26,760 nucleotides of DNA, from positions 1-26,760 of IMG/VR virus record IMGVR_UViG_3300017786_000107; one strand, given 5' to 3'. The translations under genes and the position numbers were made by a program. Below the pieces are notes generated by a model. It ran no database searches. It worked only from the letters and a program-made list of their open reading frames with translations, and was not told the DNA's origin. Positions 1-5,229 of this stretch are shown here, piece after piece. Origin of the DNA: a virus. The first letter of the stretch is position 1; each line of letters starts with the position of its first letter.

Positions 1-2
1 CC

Positions 3-470
3 ATGGAAACAGTCAGCGCAAAGTACACTGGCACAGTTTACACCCGCGAAGATTGGTACAGTTTTTTTCCCTATGATAATATAAAATGTTTACCCAAGTT
101 GCCCTGGACAGAGACAGACAAATGGACACAGAGTTTTCACATGGGCAGTGGACTACATGCAGTCAATATAGCACTACATAATGGCGCAGATGTTGTAGTA
201 GTAATTGGACATGATTTCTGGGGCTCAGGTGCAAGTCATAACAACCTGTACAAAGGCACTGAAAACTATGCTGATGTAGTGGCACCTGCAGTGGATCCAA
301 GTTTTTGGATCAAACAATTCCAACGTTTTTTTGAATTATACCCAGATAAACAATTTGTATTTTGTCAACCTAACATTGCACGGTGGCGTAAACCAGACAA
401 CTGGAACTATGATAATCTGCAGTATGAAGAATTAACTACACTAGTGGACACTCTCAAACAAATAGGTTGA
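3..470 (+). CDS. DUF115/glycosyltransferase-like protein, probably 5'-truncated
   Basis: The frame is open to the left edge, with an ATG at base 3 and no room to see a ribosome binding site, so the true start probably lies outside the window. The visible 155 residues contain a segment near residues 46-73 (HMGSGLHAVNIALHNGAD, then a hydrophobic strand ending VVIGHDFWG). This resembles the 'S/TG..A...A...G...v.l.G.D' signature of DUF115/MptE-like and phage glycosyltransferase-like proteins. The function is not established; a role in glycan or cell-surface modification is only a family-level guess. Its stop codon overlaps the -35 box of the promoter for the next gene. Confidence 0.5.
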   Translation: METVSAKYTGTVYTREDWYSFFPYDNIKCLPKLPWTETDKWTQSFHMGSGLHAVNIALHNGADVVVVIGHDFWGSGASHNNLYKGTENYADVVAPAVDPSFWIKQFQRFFELYPDKQFVFCQPNIARWRKPDNWNYDNLQYEELTTLVDTLKQIG

Positions 471-494
471 CACACTATATATGCATGTTATATT
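467..494 (+). promoter_or_regulatory. sigma70-like promoter for uvsE
   Basis: TTGACA at 467-472 and TATATT at 489-494, 16 bp apart, with TG at 86-87 forming an extended -10 (TGTTATATT). Transcription would begin at about base 500-501, at the start codon of the UV endonuclease gene. Confidence 0.7.
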
Positions 495-500
495 AGTATT

Positions 501-1559
501 ATGTTCAGTAATGATGTAAAACGTATAGGGTTTGCTTGCAAGTATTTTCATCCGGATCAGAGTCTCAAAAAGAAACTACTTGAAGAGATTGAGCGTCCAT
601 TAAATGAACGTACTACAACTATTACATGGCTTAATAGGCAAACTCAGGAAGTTGCTGAACAGCGGTTGTGGGATATTATGGTACACAATATTCAGAGCTT
701 TGAACGACTAATTACATATGTAGGAGGATTACCCCATGAATTACGAATGGTTAGACTTGGCAGTAGTATACTCCCTGCCTATACTGAGCCTAGTTGGAGT
801 TATTATTGGCAGTTACCTGATGTACGGCGCTATCTGGAGACTAACCTCGCACCGGTTGGTGATAAAGCTCGTGCTAGGGACGTACGGCTCAGCATGCATC
901 CTGGTCAGTTCACTGTGCTTGCTAGTGACCGCCCAGATGTTGTTAACAGGAGCATAGAAGAATTTGAATATCACACCGATGTCATCAGGTACCTTGGGTA
1001 CGGTAAACAATTCCAGGATTTCAAATGTAACGTCCATATCTCGGGTAAACGCGGTCCACAAGGCATCATTGATGTCCTCGGAAGACTTTCTCCGGAATCA
1101 CGAAACTGCATTACTATTGAGAATGACGAGATGTCGTGGGGTATCGACGCAAGCCTCGAACTCGTCGACCACTGCGCCCTCGTTCTTGATATACACCACC
1201 ACTGGGTTAAAACAGGTGAATACATCTCCCCTATGGACGATAGACTTGCTCGCGTAAAAGATAGTTGGCGTGGTGTGCGTCCTGTTATTCACTACAGCGT
1301 TAGCAGAGAAGATTACCTTGTTGAGCACTGTCAAACAACTAAGCCCAACTATGATGCACTGCTAGAACAAGGCTACAAAAAAGGCAAACTTCGTGCGCAC
1401 AGCGACATGTATTGGAACAGTGCAGTAAATGATTGGGCAGTAAGTTTCAATGAAGACTTTGACATTATGTGTGAAAGCAAAGCAAAACAAGTAGCAAGCA
1501 TTGACTTCTACAATAAAATGTATCAAAAGAAAGTAAACAACAATGTACTCAAAAGTTGA
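501..1559 (+). CDS. uvsE: UV damage endonuclease UvsE/UVDE
   Basis: A 352-residue TIM-barrel DNA repair enzyme expected to nick DNA 5' to UV photoproducts and abasic sites, giving photolyase-independent repair. Family motifs are visible in order: IGFACKYFHP near 9-18, the metal-binding RLSMHPGQFTVLAS at 129-142, NVHISGKRG at 177-185, TIENDE at 205-210, DIHHHW at 230-235, HYS at 264-266, and RAHSDMYW in the C-terminal part. These histidines and acids build the metal cluster in known UvsE enzymes. Length fits the family. The ATG at 501 has no Shine-Dalgarno sequence and coincides with the predicted transcript start, so the mRNA may be leaderless. The gene overlaps the next one by 17 bases. Confidence 0.93.
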   Translation: MFSNDVKRIGFACKYFHPDQSLKKKLLEEIERPLNERTTTITWLNRQTQEVAEQRLWDIMVHNIQSFERLITYVGGLPHELRMVRLGSSILPAYTEPSWSYYWQLPDVRRYLETNLAPVGDKARARDVRLSMHPGQFTVLASDRPDVVNRSIEEFEYHTDVIRYLGYGKQFQDFKCNVHISGKRGPQGIIDVLGRLSPESRNCITIENDEMSWGIDASLELVDHCALVLDIHHHWVKTGEYISPMDDRLARVKDSWRGVRPVIHYSVSREDYLVEHCQTTKPNYDALLEQGYKKGKLRAHSDMYWNSAVNDWAVSFNEDFDIMCESKAKQVASIDFYNKMYQKKVNNNVLKS

Positions 1560-2676
1560 TCAACATATTAAAACACTCTATAACGAGCCTTTAGATCCTC
1601 TATGGGACAACCAAAAAATAACCTACGACACAGCAAAGTATAACTGGAATAAAATCTTTTTAGGTGTTACACAGGAACTAAAGCCTGAAATCAAAAACCT
1701 GCAAGATATTCATTTACATTTTCAACTAGAAGATTTTGTAGATTTACGCAAACACTACGAGCGTTTTACTAATAGCTCGCAGTTTAGTACGATGGTAGAT
1801 GAGTTTATTGTAGACTATGTAGTAGATAAGATTCCTAGTGAAGAATATCTTGTACAACGCACAACAGGCATTCGTTTGCTAATCCCAGATCAAGTCAAGC
1901 AAGGCAGACTGTTAAACTTTCACACAGGGTATTGGACAGGCTATGACAACCATATGTATACCACATGGGTACCTGTCACTGACAGTTGGGATAGCAATGC
2001 AATGCAGGTATTAACCTGGGAACAAACACTTAAAATCACAGATGAGATTTATAACAATAAACTAAGTCTTGAAGAAGTACAAGACATGTGTGAGAAAGTT
2101 TGCTGGCCCGTAAACTGTAAAGTCGGCGAAGCATGGCAGTTCAATCAAGGTGTATGGCACGGAAACATTAACAACGACACAGGTGTAAGTCGTGTAAGTT
2201 TTGATGTGCGTGTTGCTACACCACAAAGCGACTTTGAACACAGACGTCCCGGCAGTTTTTATAGATTTCCTGGAGAGAGCGCAGAAGAAAACTTTGCAAA
2301 ACTTCGCACAGATGGTAAATGGATTGTGTTTACAGATCAAAACAGCGACTTTGTTTATCCTACTCCGCACTATATGATTCGTGAGTTTATGATTTCTTAT
2401 GCAAGAGGCTTGGGAATCAATCCAGTTGAATGGGCAAACGAAGCATGGTGTACAGATTGGATGCCTGCATTTGATTACAAAATCAAACAAGATCTTCAAG
2501 GTATAGTACTACCAAGTATCTTTGCATTCAGCGAAAGCAACGAACGTGTATTAGAAATGCTGTCAGAAGGCATTGAAAACGGTATGCAGTTCTTATTTGT
2601 TGACGAAAACCTTGTAGCAGATACGCAAAAAGATTTGGATCATATCAAAAAACTTTACAACTTTATGAAAAAATAG
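1543..2676 (+). CDS. 2OG-Fe(II) oxygenase-like domain fused to a LIC12192-like 'sporadic carbohydrate cluster' domain
   Basis: A 377-residue protein with two apparent modules. Residues about 50-235 form a phytanoyl/StrK-like double-stranded beta helix: NFHTGYW at 125-131, WVPVTD at 142-147, and distal FNQGVWHG with His206, followed by Arg217 as the likely 2-oxoglutarate anchor. Residues about 255-377 resemble the LIC12192 family (YARGLGINPVEWANEAW, then LQGIVLPSIFAF and a C-terminal helix). In bacteria these two families are neighbours in the 'sporadic carbohydrate cluster', so this may be a fusion of partners. The proximal metal motif reads His127-Thr-Gly129 instead of HxD. The start overlaps uvsE in another frame, suggesting translational coupling. 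The substrate is unknown, probably a glycan or sugar precursor. Confidence 0.7.
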   Translation: MYSKVDQHIKTLYNEPLDPLWDNQKITYDTAKYNWNKIFLGVTQELKPEIKNLQDIHLHFQLEDFVDLRKHYERFTNSSQFSTMVDEFIVDYVVDKIPSEEYLVQRTTGIRLLIPDQVKQGRLLNFHTGYWTGYDNHMYTTWVPVTDSWDSNAMQVLTWEQTLKITDEIYNNKLSLEEVQDMCEKVCWPVNCKVGEAWQFNQGVWHGNINNDTGVSRVSFDVRVATPQSDFEHRRPGSFYRFPGESAEENFAKLRTDGKWIVFTDQNSDFVYPTPHYMIREFMISYARGLGINPVEWANEAWCTDWMPAFDYKIKQDLQGIVLPSIFAFSESNERVLEMLSEGIENGMQFLFVDENLVADTQKDLDHIKKLYNFMKK

Positions 2677-2687
2677 CTCTAAAAAGG

Positions 2688-2715
2688 TTGACAGGACCTA
2701 TAAAGATGCTATTAT
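2688..2715 (+). promoter_or_regulatory. sigma70-like promoter, extended -10 (TGCTATTAT)
   Basis: TTGACA at 2688-2693, 16-bp spacer ending TGC, TATTAT at 2710-2715. The block from the -10 into the early transcript (TGCTATTATATATGTATA) recurs almost unchanged at 3031 and 3609. Confidence 0.85.
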
Positions 2716-2750
2716 ATATGTATAAGTTGAAAAGAGAGATGAGGTCCAAA

Positions 2751-3014
2751 ATGTTTAAAATCCCTAGTTTTTACGAAATGCCTATGACTTTTGAAGATGC
2801 AAAGCGGGCATTAATCGGTTTGGACGGCAAGCAGGATTTGCTTGGCGCAATGGAAGCAATGGACGCTCGTTGGAACGAGTATTGCAAATCATCATTCACA
2901 GAAACTCCTCAGTACGAAGACGATGATGACTTCTACAGTACATGGGAGTATGAGGTCAACGCTTACAATGTTGTTTATGAATCAATGGCGCCATTGTTTG
3001 CACAAAAAGGTTGA
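2751..3014 (+). CDS. small hypothetical protein
   Basis: 87 residues, not recognised. The start is taken at ATG 2751 because GAGG at 2741-2744 gives a good ribosome binding site; in-frame starts further upstream lie in or near the promoter and would not be transcribed. The protein is acidic in its second half (QYEDDDDFYSTWEYE) and has no membrane segment or signal peptide, so it is probably cytosolic. It is a single-gene unit between two nearly identical early-type promoters, which suggests a small early protein acting on the host; that role is inferred from context only. Confidence 0.7.
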   Translation: MFKIPSFYEMPMTFEDAKRALIGLDGKQDLLGAMEAMDARWNEYCKSSFTETPQYEDDDDFYSTWEYEVNAYNVVYESMAPLFAQKG

Positions 3015-3038
3015 CACTAGCCTAATATATGCTATTAT
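3011..3038 (+). promoter_or_regulatory. sigma70-like promoter, extended -10 (TGCTATTAT)
   Basis: TTGACA at 3011-3016, 16-bp spacer ending TGC, TATTAT at 3033-3038. The -35 box overlaps the stop codon of the upstream gene. Same architecture as the promoters at 2688 and 3589. Confidence 0.87.
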
Positions 3039-3070
3039 AAATGTATAGTTTGTTGTTAAGGAGAGATGAG

Positions 3071-3415
3071 ATGACAGCAGTAACAGTTGAAATGATCCCA
3101 AACATCGTCGAAGAAGCAAAAGTCGAAGCATACAAGGCGGCTGACAAGTTTTTCAAAAATGAACTAGGCGGCAAAGATGCTTATGCATGTGGCTTTGCTT
3201 GGGTTAACATCTATGGTGTGAAAATGAACACCAAGATTGGCAAGGCTATGGCAGCCGCTGGTCTGCGTAAAGATTACACTGGCAGTGTTTGCATGTGGAA
3301 TCCAAGTAAGTATGGTTGCCAGAATGTTGACACACTAGAAGCAGGTGCTCGTGCAGCGGCGGCTGTGTTTGCAAAGTATGGTTTCCGTGCGTATGCTGGT
3401 TCACGTTTAGACTAA
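3071..3415 (+). CDS. conserved phage-type hypothetical protein
   Basis: 114 residues. ATG 3071 is chosen because AAGGAGAG at 3058-3065 sits just upstream; the longer reading from 3041 would start inside the promoter region. The protein has an N-terminal alpha-helical stretch (EEAKVEAYKAADKFFKNELGG), a central YACGFAWVNIYG, and a C-terminal GCQNVDTLEAGARAAAAVF segment. This pattern resembles an uncharacterised family that I associate with phages and with a conserved 'CGFAWV' core. No catalytic signature is evident. It is followed by a short gene and lies in a group of promoter-bearing small genes, consistent with early expression. Confidence 0.75.
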   Translation: MTAVTVEMIPNIVEEAKVEAYKAADKFFKNELGGKDAYACGFAWVNIYGVKMNTKIGKAMAAAGLRKDYTGSVCMWNPSKYGCQNVDTLEAGARAAAAVFAKYGFRAYAGSRLD

Positions 3416-3423
3416 GGAACTTT

Positions 3424-3585
3424 ATGAAAAAGTTATCACCCAAGCAGTACATGCGCTCTGAGGATTTTAAACAACCCGAGGGCATTCAAAAGGAAGTTAA
3501 GCTCTACGACGAATACAGTCGTGTAAAAAGTAACAGAGAGTTTATTGATAGCCTAGGCAGAAAATACTGCGGTGAAGTATATTAG
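3424..3585 (+). CDS. small basic/acidic hypothetical protein
   Basis: A 53-residue reading frame starting at ATG 3424, eight bases after the previous stop, with AAGGA at 3414-3418 as a plausible ribosome binding site. It begins MKKLSPKQYMRSEDFKQPEG and ends GRKYCGEVY, is highly charged, and is predicted to be helical and soluble. It fills the space between the upstream gene and the next promoter without a gap, which supports it as a real second cistron. No function can be assigned. Confidence 0.6.
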   Translation: MKKLSPKQYMRSEDFKQPEGIQKEVKLYDEYSRVKSNREFIDSLGRKYCGEVY

Positions 3586-3588
3586 AGG

Positions 3589-3616
3589 TTGACATATCCT
3601 TAGTTGATGCTATTAT
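3589..3616 (+). promoter_or_regulatory. sigma70-like promoter, extended -10 (TGCTATTAT)
   Basis: TTGACA at 3589-3594, 16-bp spacer ending TGC, TATTAT at 3611-3616, continuing ATATGTATAGTTAG. Third copy of the same promoter module in 930 bases. Confidence 0.87.
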
Positions 3617-3651
3617 ATATGTATAGTTAGAAACAAGAGAGAGAGAAACAA

Positions 3652-4068
3652 ATGGCTTATATTACCGCTGAAGAAGTAAAAGCAATCCGCGTCGCACTTA
3701 AAGAAGAGTTTGGTAAGACATACAAGTTTGGTGTCAAGCGAGATCATAATAGTGGTGTGCGTATTACTTTTAAAGAAGGTCCTGCGTTTGAGACTATTAT
3801 GAAATATAATCCATATGATCAAAAAGATCAGTTAGTGGATATCAACGAGTATAGCCAAATCAATCATTATCATGCAGAACGTTTGTATGGTGAGAACAAT
3901 GCCAAGATCCTTGACAAGGTTTCAGAGATTGCACATACTGCACCTGGTCTTGCTGGTGGTAAAACATATTACTGTAATGATGACACACAGACCGATTATT
4001 TCGATCGTGCTTACTATGTGTCAATCCATGTTGGCGCCTGGAACAAACCGTACCAGGTTGCTGCATAA
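3652..4068 (+). CDS. LPD29-like small phage protein
   Basis: 138 residues. It opens AYITAEEVKAIRVALKEEF, then has KFGVKRDHNSGVRITFKEGP at about 24-43 and a C-terminal strand-rich DRAYYVSIHVGAWN. This order (helix with 'ctaeevak.iRk.Lk..F', strand 'kFsVr....g.sirV...dGP') resembles large polyvalent protein-associated domain 29, found in phages and mobile elements. That match is from memory of the pattern. The start has AGAGAGAG upstream and lies about 36 bases after the -10 box, so this is probably a monocistronic early gene. It ends with tandem stops (TAA TAG) and is followed 91 bases later by a terminator. Confidence 0.75.
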   Translation: MAYITAEEVKAIRVALKEEFGKTYKFGVKRDHNSGVRITFKEGPAFETIMKYNPYDQKDQLVDINEYSQINHYHAERLYGENNAKILDKVSEIAHTAPGLAGGKTYYCNDDTQTDYFDRAYYVSIHVGAWNKPYQVAA

Positions 4069-4162
4069 TAGGACGAAAGAAGCGAAATCTGCGTCCGCTC
4101 GAAAGGAGTCAGGGTCAAATACAGCAACCAAGAGTGGTAGCAATACAAGTATTAAAAGATAG
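4069..4162 (+). other. possible +1-frame coding tail between the LPD29-like gene and its terminator
   Basis: This stretch has no start codon of its own. Read in the +1 frame relative to the upstream gene it stays open to TAG at 4160-4162 and encodes a Ser/Lys/Thr-rich tail in which the peptide SGSNT occurs twice (codons at 4109-4123 and 4133-4147) using different Ser and Gly codons. That pattern hints at selection on protein, for example a frameshifted extension or an eroded reading frame. Non-coding spacer remains possible. Confidence 0.25.
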
Positions 4163-4201
4163 TGCTTTACACACTTAAATGATAGAAAGCACTATTTTTT
4201 T
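4159..4201 (+). terminator. Rho-independent terminator
   Basis: Perfect 10-bp stem ATAGTGCTTT (4159-4168) with AAAGCACTAT (4186-4195), 17-nt loop, then a T-run to 4201. Ends the unit with the LPD29-like gene. Confidence 0.85.
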
Positions 4202-4202
4202 A

Positions 4203-4231
4203 TTGACTCTTTCATTAACTGAGCATATAAT
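4203..4231 (+). promoter_or_regulatory. sigma70 promoter with a symmetric element over the -10
   Basis: TTGACT at 4203-4208, 17-bp spacer, perfect TATAAT at 4226-4231. AGCAT-ATA-ATGCT (4222-4234) is a perfect inverted repeat lying on the -10 box and could be an operator, perhaps for the winged-helix protein it drives. Confidence 0.85.
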
Positions 4232-4262
4232 GCTTTATATTAAATGACATAAGGAGATACAA

Positions 4263-4508
4263 ATGTCTAAAATGGAACGTGTACTTGAAGTACTTTCAAC
4301 TGGTGAAGAACTCACTGCAAAGCAAATCGAAGCTCGTTATGGTGTAGGTAACGCTCGCTCAACAGTTTCAGCACTGCGTATGAAAGGTTATCCAATCTAT
4401 GCAAACGCTCGCACAGATACAAAAGGTCGTGTAAAGACCAAGTATCGGCTAGGTGCACCATCAAAGGCAGTTATTGCTGCTGGTTACCGCGCACTAGCAG
4501 GTAACTAA
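4263..4508 (+). CDS. winged helix-turn-helix DNA-binding protein
   Basis: 81 residues. Residues 4-42 read as helix 1 (MERVLEVLSTGE), then LTAKQIEARYG and GNARSTVSALRMKGYPIYA, a typical helix-turn-helix pair whose second helix enters the major groove; TKGRVKTKYRLG at about 53-64 is the wing. The protein is basic and has no effector domain, so it probably acts as a small transcription regulator. AAGGAG at 4251-4256 sets the ATG at 4263. The gene stands alone between a consensus promoter and a terminator, so it is a discrete early cistron. The inverted repeat on its promoter suggests autoregulation (inference). Confidence 0.85.
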   Translation: MSKMERVLEVLSTGEELTAKQIEARYGVGNARSTVSALRMKGYPIYANARTDTKGRVKTKYRLGAPSKAVIAAGYRALAGN

Positions 4509-4515
4509 AACTACA

Positions 4516-4545
4516 AAAAGAGCATCATGAACTTGGTGCTCTTTT
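4516..4545 (+). terminator. Rho-independent terminator
   Basis: Stem AAAGAGCATCA (4517-4527) with TGGTGCTCTTT (4534-4544), one G-U pair, 6-nt loop, followed by a short T-rich tract. Closes the winged-helix gene. Confidence 0.8.
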
Positions 4546-4554
4546 ACTTTATGT

Positions 4555-4562
4555 AATAAATA
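4555..4562 (+). promoter_or_regulatory. possible T4-late-like promoter (AATAAATA)
   Basis: AATAAATA, one base from the T4 late box TATAAATA, placed 24 bases before the next start codon, the same spacing as the tail-gene late promoters. In such AT-rich DNA it may be chance. Confidence 0.35.
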
Positions 4563-4585
4563 TTTTTTTATTAACAGAGGTTTCG

Positions 4586-4765
4586 ATGGCACTTGACAGC
4601 ATAGGTCATAACTTACTACACGCTTTAATGTGGGAACAACATGATTTTGAAGTTGTTGATAAACAGGAACGCTGGGACTTAGATGAAGAAGAAAGTGCCG
4701 CTGTCACTAAATGGATAGACAGACGAATCATAGAACTCAGAAGTATCAGAGACGGAAACAAATAG
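4586..4765 (+). CDS. small acidic hypothetical protein
   Basis: A 59-residue reading frame from ATG 4586, with AGAGG at 4576-4580 as ribosome binding site. The protein begins MALDSIGHNLLHALMWEQHD, is rich in acidic residues in the middle (DLDEEESAA) and ends in a basic helix (WIDRRIIELRSIRDGNK). It is probably soluble and helical. Its stop codon TAG ends at 4765 and the mature tRNA-Thr begins at 4766, so tRNA processing would cut the transcript at the very end of this message. Function unknown. Confidence 0.65.
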   Translation: MALDSIGHNLLHALMWEQHDFEVVDKQERWDLDEEESAAVTKWIDRRIIELRSIRDGNK

Positions 4766-4838
4766 GCTCCTATAGTTAAACGGTATAATGAGGGTTTTGT
4801 AAACCTTAGTTGGGAGTTCGATTCTCTCTGGGAGCACC
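4766..4838 (+). tRNA. tRNA-Thr (anticodon TGT)
   Basis: Acceptor GCTCCTA (4766-4772) pairs with TGGGAGC (4828-4834), followed by A and an encoded CCA. The anticodon stem AGGGT/ACCTT encloses TTTGTAA, giving anticodon TGT (codon ACA), and the T-arm has GTTCGAT. It is 73 nt and directly abuts the upstream stop codon. Confidence 0.93.
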
Positions 4839-4858
4839 ATAAATCAAGGAGATATCAA

Positions 4859-5083
4859 ATGTCAAAAGCCGGAGACTTGCTAATCGATGCTGCACTAGCA
4901 GAAGCAAAAGGTGCGCTTGCAGTGCATCGTGCAAATATTGAAGTATATCGTACAATGCCTGCAGGTATTGGTGAACACTCAGACGTTACTGAAGCAGTGA
5001 TTGAAGAACTTAATAAAATGGCTTCTGCTCAAGATCGTATTGATATGATCGACAAATATTTCAAAACTAAAGAAATACTATAA
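4859..5083 (+). CDS. small helical hypothetical protein
   Basis: 74 residues with a strong ribosome binding site (AAGGAGATAT at 4847-4856) just after the tRNA-Thr gene. The sequence is almost entirely helix-forming: SKAGDLLIDAALAEAKGALA, then a short break at PAGIGEHSD, then EAVIEELNKMASAQDRIDMI. A two-helix hairpin or dimeric coiled coil is likely; no membrane segment or catalytic motif is seen. It is probably co-transcribed with tRNA-Thr and the gene before it. The TATAAATA box of the next operon overlaps its stop codon. Function unknown. Confidence 0.75.
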   Translation: MSKAGDLLIDAALAEAKGALAVHRANIEVYRTMPAGIGEHSDVTEAVIEELNKMASAQDRIDMIDKYFKTKEIL

Positions 5084-5086
5084 ATA
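5079..5086 (+). promoter_or_regulatory. T4-late-like promoter (TATAAATA) for the transporter operon
   Basis: Exact match to the T4 late box TATAAATA, overlapping the stop codon of the upstream gene. A start five or six bases downstream would begin the transcript at about 5092, immediately before the first hairpin of the leader. Confidence 0.6.
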
Positions 5087-5091
5087 ACTTT

Positions 5092-5229
5092 GACAACGGC
5101 ACTCCATGCCGTGGGCTACAAAAGGACGCATGCGACCGAACTATAGGTTGCTTTATTGTTTGAAAGCACATAACGCCCTGCCCTATGTTATCTAACTAGT
5201 CAATCCATAACAACAAAACGGAGTCTTTA
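5092..5229 (+). ncRNA. potentially structured 5' leader of the TctA-like operon
   Basis: About 138 non-coding bases containing several possible hairpins: ACGGCA/TGCCGT (5096-5112, 5-nt loop), GCGACC/GGTTGC (5132-5151, one G-U pair), TGCTTT/AAAGCA (5149-5168) and ATAAC/GTTAT (5170-5191). The second and third share bases 5149-5151 and cannot form together, a riboswitch- or attenuator-like feature. No known riboswitch family is recognised. The end of the leader carries ACGGAGT (5218-5224), the ribosome binding site for the TTG start at 5230. Confidence 0.45.

Noticed and set aside
736-957. Plus-strand ORF with membrane-like sequence
   Set aside because: It lies wholly within uvsE in another frame, whose motifs are clear.
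5090-5118. TTGACA at 5090 as a sigma70 -35 box for the transporter operon
   Set aside because: No -10-like hexamer lies 16-18 bases downstream (GGGCTA there), and the bases form the first leader hairpin.
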